38,389 bases of DNA from Owenweeksia hongkongensis DSM 17368 (GCA_945865885.1 CAMBEZ010000018.1:1-38389), one strand, 5' to 3'. Shown: positions 26,067-34,085, numbered from the stretch's first letter. Numbers and translations are program-made. Notes: a model not told the origin generated them from the letters alone.

Positions 26067-27320
26067 ATGACGTTAAAAAGGGTTGTCGTAACGGGCATCG
26101 GTGCTTTGACGCCGGTGGGAAACACGGCTCCTGCTTTTTGGCAGGGCTTGTTGGAAGGCCGCAGCGGTGCGGGCCCCATTACGTTGTTCGACCCGGAGAA
26201 ATTCAAAACCAAATTTGCCTGCGAAGTCAAAGGATTTGAACCTACTGATTTCATTGACCGCAAAGAAGCGCGGAAGATGGATCGGTGCACCCAGTTGGGA
26301 TTGGTAGCAGCCGACGAGGCTCTAGTTGATTCCGGTTTGGACTTGGAGAAAATCAATTTGGACCGTGCAGGAGTCATTTGGGGCTCCGGAATTGGCGGAC
26401 TCGACACCTTTTTAAACGAATGCGTGGATTACGGCCGGGGCGATGGTACGCCCCGGTTCAATCCGTTTTTCATCCCCAAGATGATTGCCGACATTACTGG
26501 CGGTCACATTTCGATGAAGTACGGATTGCGCGGTGTGAATTTCACCACCGTTTCCGCATGCGCTTCGTCCACCAACGCATTGATTGATGCGCTGATGTAC
26601 ATCCGCCTAGGCAAGGCGGACTTGATCGTATCCGGCGGATCCGAAGCAGCCGTTTCCCCCGGGGGTATTGGCGGCTTCAACGCCATGCACGCGCTTTCTA
26701 CCCGCAACGACAGCCCGGAAACGGCCTCGCGTCCTTTTGACAAAGACCGCGACGGATTTGTGTTGGGCGAAGGTGCGGCTTGTTTGATTTTAGAAGAATT
26801 GGAGCACGCCAAAGCGCGTGGAGCCAGGATTTATGCCGAGTTCGTAGGGGGCGGTTTGTCCGCAGACGCGTACCACCTGACGGCTCCTCACCCAGACGGT
26901 TTGGGCGCTACCAACGTCATGAAAAACATGTTGGAAGACGCTGACATGAGTCCGGACGATGTGGACTACGTCAACGTACACGGAACGTCAACCCCCTTGG
27001 GCGATGTCGCGGAAATCAAAGCCATTCAGAATGTTTTTGGTGCGCATGCCTACGAAATGAACATCAGCTCCACCAAGTCCATGACGGGCCACCTCTTGGG
27101 TGCTGCTGGTGCTGCAGAGGCTGCCGTTGCGGTGTTGTCGGTCTACCACGACATTTGCCCGCCCACCATCAACCACTTCACGGACGATCCGAACATCGAC
27201 AGCAAGCTGAACATGACCTACGGAAAACCGCAAAAGCGCACCGTGCGCGCCGCCTTCAGCAACACCTTTGGATTTGGCGGCCACAACGCCTCGGTGCTGT
27301 TTAAGAAGTACGAAGAATAA
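26067..27320 (+). CDS. fabF: Beta-ketoacyl-ACP synthase II
   Basis: A 417-residue condensing enzyme that elongates fatty acyl-ACP with malonyl-ACP. The catalytic triad is C165 (TVSACASSTNAL), H305 (NVHGTSTPLGD) and H342 (TKSMTGHLLGAAGA). The N-terminus KRVVVTGIGALTPVG and the Gly-rich end FGFGGHNASVLF are typical. It lies between acpP and rnc, with only two bases before the rnc start. Confidence 0.98.
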   Translation: MTLKRVVVTGIGALTPVGNTAPAFWQGLLEGRSGAGPITLFDPEKFKTKFACEVKGFEPTDFIDRKEARKMDRCTQLGLVAADEALVDSGLDLEKINLDRAGVIWGSGIGGLDTFLNECVDYGRGDGTPRFNPFFIPKMIADITGGHISMKYGLRGVNFTTVSACASSTNALIDALMYIRLGKADLIVSGGSEAAVSPGGIGGFNAMHALSTRNDSPETASRPFDKDRDGFVLGEGAACLILEELEHAKARGARIYAEFVGGGLSADAYHLTAPHPDGLGATNVMKNMLEDADMSPDDVDYVNVHGTSTPLGDVAEIKAIQNVFGAHAYEMNISSTKSMTGHLLGAAGAAEAAVAVLSVYHDICPPTINHFTDDPNIDSKLNMTYGKPQKRTVRAAFSNTFGFGGHNASVLFKKYEE

Positions 27321-27322
27321 TC

Positions 27323-28087
27323 ATGCTGTACCGGGTTCGCTTGTGGCTCTCCCCAGCAACGGGCGAGGACGCTGCATTTTTGCGCGCCATTAAATCCATG
27401 GTGGGGTACGCGCCCAGGAGCCGGGCACTGTACACCTTGGCCTTTCGGCGGAAGACTAAGGGCTACAATCCCCGCGATGCGAGTAAGTTTTTTGAACGAC
27501 TGGAGTTCTTGGGCGACGCCATCCTTGGAGCGTTGATGGCCGATTTTCTGTACAAAAAATACCCCGACGGCGACGAAGGGTACCTGACCAACATGCGCAG
27601 CAAAGTGGTCAGTAGAAATGCGTTAAACGCTATTGCCAAGGAACTCCGGCTCACGGATTACGTGGACCCAGGCCAGGGCGGAGGGCGGAGGCAACAGCCG
27701 GGGTCTTCCTTGCCGGGAAATACTTTAGAGGCGCTGATTGGGGCCGTTTACTTGGACCTGGGCATGCGTCGGACGCGTCGTTTTGTGGAACAAAAACTGG
27801 TGGACGCGTTCATCAACATGGGTGCTGTGGAGCGCCAAGTCATCAGCTACAAAAGCGTTTGGATTGAATGGGCCCAGCGCCACAAACGCGCCTTTCGTTT
27901 TGAGCTGGCAGAATCCGGCGGCAGGAACGACAAGTTGAATTTCACAATGGCCTTGTTCCTGGACGGAGAAAAACTGGTGGACGGAACCGGTCCCTCCAAG
28001 AAAAAAGCAGAAGAAGAGGCGGCCCGTAGAGCCTGCAAACTCTTGAAAATTAGAAGCGGTGAGCAGCAGGTACGTTCTCGAAATTGA
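27323..28087 (+). CDS. rnc: Ribonuclease III
   Basis: A 254-residue double-strand RNA endonuclease for rRNA and mRNA processing. The signature is ERLEFLGDAIL (58-68), giving E58, E61 and D65. The second metal motif is GNTLEALIGAVYLD, where the usual Asp before TLEA is Asn and E136 is kept; Asn is, as I recall, common in Bacteroidota homologues. A C-terminal double-strand RNA-binding domain follows (YKSVWIEWAQRHKR to GPSKKKAEEEAARRACKLL). A slightly long basic N-terminus is present. The ATG is two bases after fabF. The last 29 bases overlap the next gene. Confidence 0.95.
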   Translation: MLYRVRLWLSPATGEDAAFLRAIKSMVGYAPRSRALYTLAFRRKTKGYNPRDASKFFERLEFLGDAILGALMADFLYKKYPDGDEGYLTNMRSKVVSRNALNAIAKELRLTDYVDPGQGGGRRQQPGSSLPGNTLEALIGAVYLDLGMRRTRRFVEQKLVDAFINMGAVERQVISYKSVWIEWAQRHKRAFRFELAESGGRNDKLNFTMALFLDGEKLVDGTGPSKKKAEEEAARRACKLLKIRSGEQQVRSRN

Positions 28088-28556
28088 GGCCGACGACGAA
28101 GTACCTTGGTCCGTTGGTTTTTTGGGAAGTGTGCCGGATTTCACGGCTGTATACCGATGGAACCAGGCACTGGGCCTGACCCTGGCGCGCACGAAAAAAG
28201 ACCGCACCGTAGTGCACGAAAACGCAAGCACTTCGCATGCAGAGTATTCGTGCTGGGACGCCGATCGCGGCTGTCGGTGGACCGTGTTGATCAACGTTCC
28301 TGAGACCGGTTCGTGGTTGGCCGCCCCGGTTGCCTCCGTCAATTCCTTGTTCGCAGGCGACGTTCCGTCCCCCTTGCGGCCGCTCTGCAGCAAACCGGTA
28401 TTCGATTGGTTGGTTCTGGTGCATCCCGCCCCGGAAAACCCAAACACCCTGCTGATGGGCTTAGCAACCGCGGGGAAACCCGTACCTTTGCCCCAGACCC
28501 TTTTGCGAAAGCTCGCCCTCGAATTGGATTCATCCCCTCCCCATGAAACGCACTAA
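28059..28556 (+). CDS. IPExxxVDY family protein (divergent)
   Basis: A 165-residue protein of unknown function. Its place between rnc and pyk, overlapping both, is that of the IPExxxVDY family in flavobacteria. The N-terminal signature is altered: instead of IPE followed by W-x-L-N it reads VPDFTAVYRWN (25-35). The body shows W/Y-rich beta-strand segments (HAEYSCWDADRGCRWTV, FDWLVLV). The start is GTG at 28059 within rnc, and the end overlaps the pyk ATG by 14 bases, so expression is coupled to both neighbours. Assignment rests mainly on position. Confidence 0.65.
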   Translation: MSSRYVLEIEADDEVPWSVGFLGSVPDFTAVYRWNQALGLTLARTKKDRTVVHENASTSHAEYSCWDADRGCRWTVLINVPETGSWLAAPVASVNSLFAGDVPSPLRPLCSKPVFDWLVLVHPAPENPNTLLMGLATAGKPVPLPQTLLRKLALELDSSPPHETH

Positions 28557-29958
28557 AATTGTAGCAACCCTGGGACCCGCTTCGAGCTCGGACGAGAAAT
28601 TGTTGGAGCTGTTGTGGGCCGGAGTTAACGTGTTTCGCGTCAACTTCTCGCACGGCGACCCCGAAGAACACCGACTCCTGATCCGACGCATTCGGCAGGT
28701 TTTGGAAAAAAACAACATGACGGCCGCTGTATTGGCGGACCTCCAAGGCCCCAAACTTCGCGTTGGCATGGTGGAAGACGGTGTGGTAGTGGCGCCCGGA
28801 GACCGTGTGGTGTTCACCAACCACAAGTGCGAAGGCACAAAGGAGCGGGTGTACATGACCTATCAGGATTTCCCCAAGGACGTCAAGCCCGGGGAACGCA
28901 TTCTACTCGACGACGGAAAATTAGCCATGGACGTTGTCTCCACCAACGGCGTAGACGAAGTGGTTGCCGTAGTGGTACACGGGGGTCCGCTCAAGAGCAA
29001 AAAGGGCGTGAATTTGCCCAACACCCAAGTTTCGTTGCCTTGTTTGACGGAAAAAGACCTCGTTGATTTGCACGTTGCGTTGGACGAGGAAGTTGATTGG
29101 ATTGGTTTGAGTTTTGTGCGCAATGCTGAGGACATCCGCGCCCTGCGCAAAATCATCGACAGCAGAAAAAGCAACGCAGGCATTGTGGCCAAAATTGAAA
29201 AGCCGGAGGCGGTTGCGGATTGCGATCGAATTTTAGCCGCTACCGATGCGATCATGGTGGCCCGCGGCGACCTGGGTGTAGAGGTGCCCATGGAGTCCGT
29301 CCCGCTGATCCAAAAAATGCTCACGCAAAAAGCCATTGCCCTGAGCAAACCCGTCATTGTGGCCACCCAAATGATGGAAACCATGATCGAGTCCATGACG
29401 CCCACTCGGGCAGAGGTCAACGACGTTGCGAATTCCGTGTTGGACGGAGCCGACGCCGTAATGCTCAGCGGCGAGACGTCGGTGGGTAAATACCCCGTCG
29501 AAGTGGTTCAGGCCATGGCCAAAATCATCCGCAACGTGGAGGCTTCGCGCTTGTTGAAAGTCAACGAAAACCCCCCTTCCCGCAATTCAGATCGATTCCT
29601 GACGGACACGGTGTGTTACCAGGCCTCCAAAATGGCCGACGCGGTGAACGCGTCTGCAATTGTAACCATGACGTACTCCGGCTACACGGCAGAGCGAATT
29701 TCCGCACACCGTCCGGCGTCCAGTATTTTTGTGTTTACCTCCAACCGTCAAATTCTGAACAAATTAAATCTGTATTGGGGCGTTCGTTGCTTCTACTACG
29801 ACGGCATGGTCAGTACGGACCAAACGTTTACCGATGTGTTGCACGTATTGCGCGATAAAGACTACGTTCAGCGCGACGAAACAGTCATTACGGTTGCCTC
29901 CATGCCGATTGCGGCGCGCGGAACCACCAACATGCTGAAAGTCTCGGTGGTGGAGTAG
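28543..29958 (+). CDS. pyk: Pyruvate kinase
   Basis: A 471-residue glycolytic enzyme that makes pyruvate and ATP from phosphoenolpyruvate and ADP. The N-terminus KRTKIVATLGPAS, the NFSHG loop (34-38), the signature IVAKIEKPEAV with K217 and metal ligand E219, and MVARGDLGVE with D243 are all intact. A complete C-terminal allosteric domain follows. The length is that of the short bacterial form. A strong terminator follows 28 bases after the stop. Confidence 0.98.
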   Translation: MKRTKIVATLGPASSSDEKLLELLWAGVNVFRVNFSHGDPEEHRLLIRRIRQVLEKNNMTAAVLADLQGPKLRVGMVEDGVVVAPGDRVVFTNHKCEGTKERVYMTYQDFPKDVKPGERILLDDGKLAMDVVSTNGVDEVVAVVVHGGPLKSKKGVNLPNTQVSLPCLTEKDLVDLHVALDEEVDWIGLSFVRNAEDIRALRKIIDSRKSNAGIVAKIEKPEAVADCDRILAATDAIMVARGDLGVEVPMESVPLIQKMLTQKAIALSKPVIVATQMMETMIESMTPTRAEVNDVANSVLDGADAVMLSGETSVGKYPVEVVQAMAKIIRNVEASRLLKVNENPPSRNSDRFLTDTVCYQASKMADAVNASAIVTMTYSGYTAERISAHRPASSIFVFTSNRQILNKLNLYWGVRCFYYDGMVSTDQTFTDVLHVLRDKDYVQRDETVITVASMPIAARGTTNMLKVSVVE

Positions 29959-29985
29959 GTCTATTTAGAAAAGTTGCAAACGTAA

Positions 29986-30009
29986 AAAACGCGCCCCAGG
30001 GCGCGTTTT
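29986..30009. terminator. Bidirectional terminator between pyk and pheS
   Basis: An 11-bp perfect stem (AAAACGCGCCC at 29986-29996, GGGCGCGTTTT at 29999-30009) closes over a very small loop, with A and T runs on the outer flanks. It serves pyk on the plus strand and pheS on the minus strand. Confidence 0.92.
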
Positions 30010-30029
30010 CTCGTTTAAACAACACTGTG

Positions 30030-31046
30030 CTAGAGTGCGCCCTGAAACGCGCGCAGAAAGCGCGAATCGTTCTCGTAGAAGGCGCGTATGTCTGGAATCT
30101 GAAAGCGCTGCATCGCAATTCGTTCAATGCCCATTCCAAAGGCAAAACCGGAATAAACTTCGGGGTCGATGCCGCTGGCAGCCAAAACGGCGGGATCCAC
30201 CATGCCACACCCCATAATTTCCAACCAACCCGTGCCTTTGGTCATGCGGTAATCCACTTCGTTCTCCAGTCCCCACCAAATGTCCACCTCGGCCGACGGT
30301 TCCGTAAACGGAAAATAAGAGGGGCGCAGTCTAATTTGCGTTTGTTCGCCAAAAAAGGCTTGTGCAAACTCCAGAAGGGTTTGCTTCAGGTCCGCAAAAG
30401 ACACATTGCGGTCAATGTACAGGCCCTCCACCTGGTGGAAGACACAGTGGGAACGCGACGAAATGGCCTCGTTTCGAAAAACGCGACCGGGCGCAATGAC
30501 CCGGATGGGTGGCTGTTGCTGCGCCATGGCACGCACCTGAATGCTGGACGTGTGGGTGCGCAGCGCCCAGTCTGGATTTTGTGCCAAGAAAAAGGTGTCT
30601 TGCATGTCCCGGGCTGGGTGGTCCGGCGGAAAATTCAACGCACTGAAATTGTGCCAATCATCCTCCATTTCTGGCCCTTCTGCCACGGCAAAACCCATGC
30701 GCTCCAAAATCCGAACGATTTCATTGCGAACCAAGGTAATGGGGTGAAATGCGCCGGGCTGAAAAGCAACTCCCGGACGCGTGGTGTCCTCTCCGGTGCG
30801 CTGCGGCGCGGCAGAAAACTGCTCGCGGTAGGCATCAATTTTTGCCTCAACGGCTTGTTTTAGCGAATTGACCCACTGGCCAAACTCCTTTTTTTCTTCG
30901 TTCGGAACCGATTTGAAGGCCGTAAAGTAGCCCGTAACGTGGCCTTTCTTGCCCAAATACGCGACGCGGAAGGCCTCCAACGCAGTGGCGTCCGCCGGTA
31001 CAAAGTCCTCTACTTGGCGCAGATGCGCCTCAATGGCTTCTTTCAT
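30030..31046 (-). CDS. pheS: Phenylalanyl-tRNA synthetase alpha subunit
   Basis: A 338-residue catalytic subunit of the alpha2beta2 enzyme that charges tRNA-Phe. The N-terminal coiled coil (about 1-80) binds tRNA. The class II motifs follow: motif 2 GRVFRNEAISSRSHCVFHQVEG in two parts at 187-209 and motif 3 FAFGMGIERIAM near the end. The beta subunit gene pheT is not in the window, so the two are unlinked here. A -7 box lies upstream, overlapping the divergent lipoprotein promoter region. Confidence 0.97.
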   Translation of the reverse strand: MKEAIEAHLRQVEDFVPADATALEAFRVAYLGKKGHVTGYFTAFKSVPNEEKKEFGQWVNSLKQAVEAKIDAYREQFSAAPQRTGEDTTRPGVAFQPGAFHPITLVRNEIVRILERMGFAVAEGPEMEDDWHNFSALNFPPDHPARDMQDTFFLAQNPDWALRTHTSSIQVRAMAQQQPPIRVIAPGRVFRNEAISSRSHCVFHQVEGLYIDRNVSFADLKQTLLEFAQAFFGEQTQIRLRPSYFPFTEPSAEVDIWWGLENEVDYRMTKGTGWLEIMGCGMVDPAVLAASGIDPEVYSGFAFGMGIERIAMQRFQIPDIRAFYENDSRFLRAFQGAL

Positions 31047-31054
31047 TATATTTG
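31047..31054 (+). promoter_or_regulatory. -7 box of the lipoprotein pair
   Basis: TATATTTG matches TAnnTTTG fully and begins one base beyond the divergent pheS start codon. The leader to the ATG at 31089 is roughly 30 bases. Confidence 0.55.
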
Positions 31055-31071
31055 TTCCTTGCCTAAGATTG

Positions 31072-31079
31072 CAAAAGTA
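31072..31079 (-). promoter_or_regulatory. -7 box of pheS
   Basis: The minus strand reads TACTTTTG, a full TAnnTTTG match, 25 bases before the pheS ATG. It faces away from 31047-31054, and each transcript's leader covers the other's box. Confidence 0.55.
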
Positions 31080-31088
31080 ACGAAAACC

Positions 31089-31472
31089 ATGCGCCTTCGT
31101 ATTCTCTCCTGGAGTGCCTTTTCTGCGCTCATTGCCCTAACCTTGGTTTCGACCGGCTGCTACGAGCAGTCGCGCGATTTCGGGGAAATCAAGGTGCGCG
31201 TCATGAATGCGGACAGTATTCCCATCCAAAACGCCTTGGTTCGTTTGTACGCGCCCATCAACAACGGCACGTCCGTGGTGAACCGCTACCGCTACTCGGA
31301 GGCTTCGGGAGAGGCCATTTTTCGGCACGACTTGCCCGCTTTTTTTGACATTGAGTGCGGCAAAGGTGGCTGGAAAGGCTGTTCGTACGTCTATTTTGAA
31401 CCCGGAAACAACAAAGAGGTCGTGGTAATTCTCAAACCCTACGGCGTCCTCGACAACGGCTGTGCCCCATGA
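31089..31472 (+). CDS. Small lipoprotein, tandem paralogue 1
   Basis: A 127-residue lipoprotein: a signal peptide with lipobox LVSTGC, then one beta-sandwich-like domain of about 95 residues. The stretch IKVRVMNADSIPIQNALVRLY resembles carboxypeptidase-regulatory/transthyretin-like folds, and a late KGGWKGCSYVYFEPGN region follows. I chose the ATG at 31089, which begins the signal peptide; an upstream in-frame ORF overlaps pheS on the other strand. Its TGA overlaps the ATG of the next gene, a paralogue. The function is unknown; it should sit in a membrane facing the periplasm or cell surface. Confidence 0.8.
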   Translation: MRLRILSWSAFSALIALTLVSTGCYEQSRDFGEIKVRVMNADSIPIQNALVRLYAPINNGTSVVNRYRYSEASGEAIFRHDLPAFFDIECGKGGWKGCSYVYFEPGNNKEVVVILKPYGVLDNGCAP

Positions 31473-31843
31473 AAAATACTTTTTTGACCTTTTGTGCCGC
31501 GGCCTTGGTGCTGTTGAGCACCGGTTCTTGTAAAAAAGAAATGCCTGTTTATTCCTTCCGCATTGTGGTGGTGAATGAAGATGGCATCCGCATTCAAAAC
31601 GCGTTGGTCCGTGCTACGGCTCCCGTAGTAAACGCAATCCCGGACTTTTACGACACCACCAACGTGTACGGTGAGTCCAAAATCCATTCGTATCCGTACG
31701 AGGCGGTTCTTCAAGTGAAGGCGTCCAAAGGCGGCAATCCACCGCTGGTGGAAGGTTGTGGGTTTGTCAAGCTCATTGCGGACAGCGTTGTGGAATTGAA
31801 AGTAGTGATGCTTCCCTACACCGGTGGAGCATCGGGCTGCTGA
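31469..31843 (+). CDS. Small lipoprotein, tandem paralogue 2
   Basis: A 124-residue lipoprotein with lipobox LLSTGSC and a domain of the same design as its upstream neighbour. The shared core is V-x-N-x-D-x-I-x-IQNALVRA/L-x-AP (here VVVNEDGIRIQNALVRATAP), followed by a late K-GG...GC.F/Y-V region. It is coupled to paralogue 1 by ATGA (31469-31472). The Cys near the C-terminus (GCG in this copy, GCS in the other) is conserved and the final residues hold another Cys in both. A terminator follows. Function unknown. Confidence 0.8.
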   Translation: MKNTFLTFCAAALVLLSTGSCKKEMPVYSFRIVVVNEDGIRIQNALVRATAPVVNAIPDFYDTTNVYGESKIHSYPYEAVLQVKASKGGNPPLVEGCGFVKLIADSVVELKVVMLPYTGGASGC

Positions 31844-31863
31844 GCCTCCTCAAATCTTGATTC

Positions 31864-31912
31864 GACGCTCTTTTGGGCGTCCTATAAACCGCTCCACAAG
31901 AGCGGTTTTTTT
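31864..31912 (+). terminator. Double hairpin and terminator after lipoprotein pair
   Basis: A small GACGC/GCGTC hairpin (31864-31881) is followed by a 9-bp perfect stem, AAACCGCTC / GAGCGGTTT (31886-31894 and 31900-31908), with a five-base loop and a T run to 31912. The second hairpin is a standard intrinsic terminator. Confidence 0.9.
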
Positions 31913-31961
31913 ATGGAGAACACCGCCGAGCGGGATTTGATGTCCGTCGGTAGGGTTTAGA

Positions 31962-32309
31962 TCAGTCGATCCAACCGTTTTCCTCAAAATACCCCACCAA
32001 GGCTTCTTTCATGAGCAGCGACTGCTGTCCTGCCTTCAGGTGGGGCAAGTTCTCCAGGAGGGTGTAGTGCGGCCATCCGTCTGCATCGCGTCCGTCAAAC
32101 CGGTAGTACCCCAACGGCTCCAACAAGCAGCAAATGCCCACGTGCATGAGGTCCAACTTCTCTTCTTTGTTCCACTTTTGGTGCGGTTGATTCACCTCCT
32201 GCAGCCCCACAATGAACACCAAAGAATCCACATCCATAGGGTCTCCGGGCGAAAAACGTTCCGTGGCTACAGCCACAACGCGCTCCCATTTTGCTTTTAA
32301 CTCTTCCAC
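31962..32309 (-). CDS. Conserved hypothetical protein, 115 residues
   Basis: A soluble, acidic, mostly helical protein of 115 residues. I recognise it only as resembling an uncharacterised Bacteroidota family whose members share FIVGLQEVN, NKEEKLDLMHVGICCLLEPLGYY, split here as KLDLMHVGICCLL and EPLGYY, and RDADGWPHY. No catalytic or membrane segment is evident. Start is GTG at 32309, four bases after a perfect -7 box, suggesting a leaderless mRNA. It is divergent from the CvpA-family gene with only 22 bases between the start codons. Confidence 0.7.
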   Translation of the reverse strand: MEELKAKWERVVAVATERFSPGDPMDVDSLVFIVGLQEVNQPHQKWNKEEKLDLMHVGICCLLEPLGYYRFDGRDADGWPHYTLLENLPHLKAGQQSLLMKEALVGYFEENGWID

Positions 32310-32313
32310 AATT

Positions 32314-32321
32314 CAAATGTA
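32314..32321 (-). promoter_or_regulatory. -7 box of 115-residue gene (leaderless type)
   Basis: The minus strand reads TACATTTG, a full TAnnTTTG match, then AATT and the GTG at 32309. Its first two bases are shared with the opposite box at 32320-32327. Confidence 0.62.
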
Positions 32322-32327
32322 CCTTTA
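32320..32327 (+). promoter_or_regulatory. -7 box of CvpA-family gene (leaderless type)
   Basis: TACCTTTA matches TAnnTTTG at all but the last base and is followed by ACGA and the ATG at 32332. It shares the TA at 32320-32321 with the minus-strand box. Confidence 0.5.
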
Positions 32328-32331
32328 ACGA

Positions 32332-32823
32332 ATGGGAATTTTGGACTGGATTTTACTGGCCCCAATCCTGTATGGAATTGGAAAAGGCTTGTGGGGCGGG
32401 GCGGTGAACGAATGGTCCGGACTCGCCGGCATTGTACTGGGTATTTTGGCCGCTCGATGGTTCAAAGCCGATTTGTCCCTTTGGATTCAAGAAGTATTTG
32501 ACGCGGGCGCTAGAAGCGCGCAAGCGGTTGCTTTTTTACTGCTTTTTGTAGGGGTTATGGTGGTGGTTATCCTGGTGGGTAAAGCGCTTACCTTGGCCTT
32601 AAAATGGGTTTGGTTGGGTTGGGCCAACCGGGCTGTTGGTGGGCTTCTTGGCGCCGTTAAGTACTTTTTGTTGGCCGCTGTGTTGACGCATTACGCAGAC
32701 CGAATGCTCGAGTGGCTTCCTTTGGTGGAAAAAACCACGCTGTCGGACAGTTTCTTCTACGGTAAATTTTGCAGGGCCGGAGCCTGGATTACGAGCGAAT
32801 CTGCCCGCTGGATCCGCGTTTAG
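32332..32823 (+). CDS. CvpA family membrane protein
   Basis: A 163-residue protein with four predicted membrane helices (about 3-20, 27-45, 65-90 and 100-122), the size and topology of the CvpA/colicin V production family. The pattern ILDWILLAPILYGIGKGLWGGAVNE followed by GILAARW (shown in parts) is typical: a short first helix, then a Gly-rich stretch. CvpA proteins are linked to envelope homeostasis, and the biochemical role is not settled. It is divergent from the 115-residue gene and convergent with pgk. Confidence 0.87.
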   Translation: MGILDWILLAPILYGIGKGLWGGAVNEWSGLAGIVLGILAARWFKADLSLWIQEVFDAGARSAQAVAFLLLFVGVMVVVILVGKALTLALKWVWLGWANRAVGGLLGAVKYFLLAAVLTHYADRMLEWLPLVEKTTLSDSFFYGKFCRAGAWITSESARWIRV

Positions 32824-32881
32824 AGCGCCTTCGTACCGGGAGGGTTCGCGCCCATAACGCTCCCCCCGGTTGCTGCGCCGT

Positions 32882-34081
32882 TTACGCTTCCGCCTTCAAA
32901 ACCGCCTCAATTCCAGGCAGAACGCGCCCCTCTAAATACTCCAGCATCGCACCGCCGCCGGTGCTCACGTAGCTGACGCGAGAAGCCAGGCCAAATTGGT
33001 TCACGGCCGAAACACTGTCTCCACCGCCCACCAACGAAAACAATTTACCCGCCTCCGTTTGCTGGGCAATGCGCTCGCCCAAAACTCGTGTTCCGTTGGC
33101 AAATGCCTCCATTTCAAACACACCCAACGGGCCGTTCCACAATAAGGTGGCGGACTGATCCACCACGGCGCTGAAGTCCTCCAATGTTTTTGGACCAACG
33201 TCCAATCCCATCCATCCGTCGGGTATGGCTAAAGCAGGTGCGGTCTGCGTGTTGGCGTCGGCCGCAAAACGATCCGCACACACCACGTCCGTGGGCAAGT
33301 GCACGGAAACGCCGCGGGATTTTGCCTCTTCCAACAAAGACAAAGCGAGCTCCAGTTTGTCTTCCTCCACCAAGCTGTTGCCGGTAGTGCCGCCTTGCGC
33401 ACGCAAAAACGTAAACGCCATGCCGCCACCAATAACCAAATGGTCCACGTGCTGCATGAGTTGGCGTAAAATGTCGATTTTAGAAGACACTTTGGAACCG
33501 CCCACAACGGCGGTCACGGGCTTAGCTCCTCCGTTCAAAACTTTGTCTACATTCTCTATTTCACGAGCCATGACGTACCCAAAGCAAGCTTTTCCCTGGA
33601 AATAATGCGCAATAACGGCCGTGCTGGCGTGAGCACGGTGCGCGGTTCCAAAGGCGTCGTTGATGTAGCAATCGCCGTGCTGTGCCAGCGCTTGGGCAAA
33701 CTCCGGATTGCCGGCTTCCTCTTCCGAATGAAAGCGCAAATTTTCCAACAAAACCACTGTGTTGGGAACGCAAACGCGGGTATGCTTTTCCGCTTCCGGC
33801 CCCACGCAATCTGAGGCAAAAACAACGGAAACGCCTAAAGCTCGTTCCAAATAGGGAAGCACATGGCGCAAGGACAAACTGTCGGAGGGGCCCTTGGGGC
33901 GGCCCAGGTGGGACATCACCACAGGCATGCCACCATCCGCCAAAATCTTTTTCAAAGAGGGAATGGTGGCGTCTATGCGGGAGCCGTCGGCCACCTGAAA
34001 ATCAGCCGTGAGCGGCACGTTAAAATCTACACGAATCAGGGCGCGCTGGCCCTTACAGGAAAAGTTATCCAACGTAAGCAT
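32882..34081 (-). CDS. pgk: Phosphoglycerate kinase
   Basis: A 399-residue glycolytic kinase that makes ATP from 1,3-bisphosphoglycerate. Motifs: RVDFNVPL (17-24), SHLGRPKG (57-64), VGGSKVSSKI, LWNGPLGVFE and the nucleotide loop GGGDSVSAVNQFG. The ATG at 34081 is the family start; an in-frame extension upstream overlaps holB and is not used. A perfect -7 box lies four bases upstream, so the mRNA is probably leaderless. It ends 58 bases from the convergent CvpA-family gene. Confidence 0.97.
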   Translation of the reverse strand: MLTLDNFSCKGQRALIRVDFNVPLTADFQVADGSRIDATIPSLKKILADGGMPVVMSHLGRPKGPSDSLSLRHVLPYLERALGVSVVFASDCVGPEAEKHTRVCVPNTVVLLENLRFHSEEEAGNPEFAQALAQHGDCYINDAFGTAHRAHASTAVIAHYFQGKACFGYVMAREIENVDKVLNGGAKPVTAVVGGSKVSSKIDILRQLMQHVDHLVIGGGMAFTFLRAQGGTTGNSLVEEDKLELALSLLEEAKSRGVSVHLPTDVVCADRFAADANTQTAPALAIPDGWMGLDVGPKTLEDFSAVVDQSATLLWNGPLGVFEMEAFANGTRVLGERIAQQTEAGKLFSLVGGGDSVSAVNQFGLASRVSYVSTGGGAMLEYLEGRVLPGIEAVLKAEA

Positions 34082-34085
34082 GGCG

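Noticed and set aside
27323-28087. Loss of activity in RNase III because Asn replaces the Asp before TLEA
   Set aside because: The other catalytic acids are intact and the Asn form is, as I recall, usual in Bacteroidota.
32835-32870. ACCGGGAG ... CTCCCCCCGGT as a terminator between the CvpA-family gene and pgk
   Set aside because: The pairing needs a three-base bulge and there is no T run on either strand.
34063-34072. TTATCCAAC as a DnaA box marking an origin
   Set aside because: It is a single imperfect match inside pgk with no cluster or AT-rich unwinding element.
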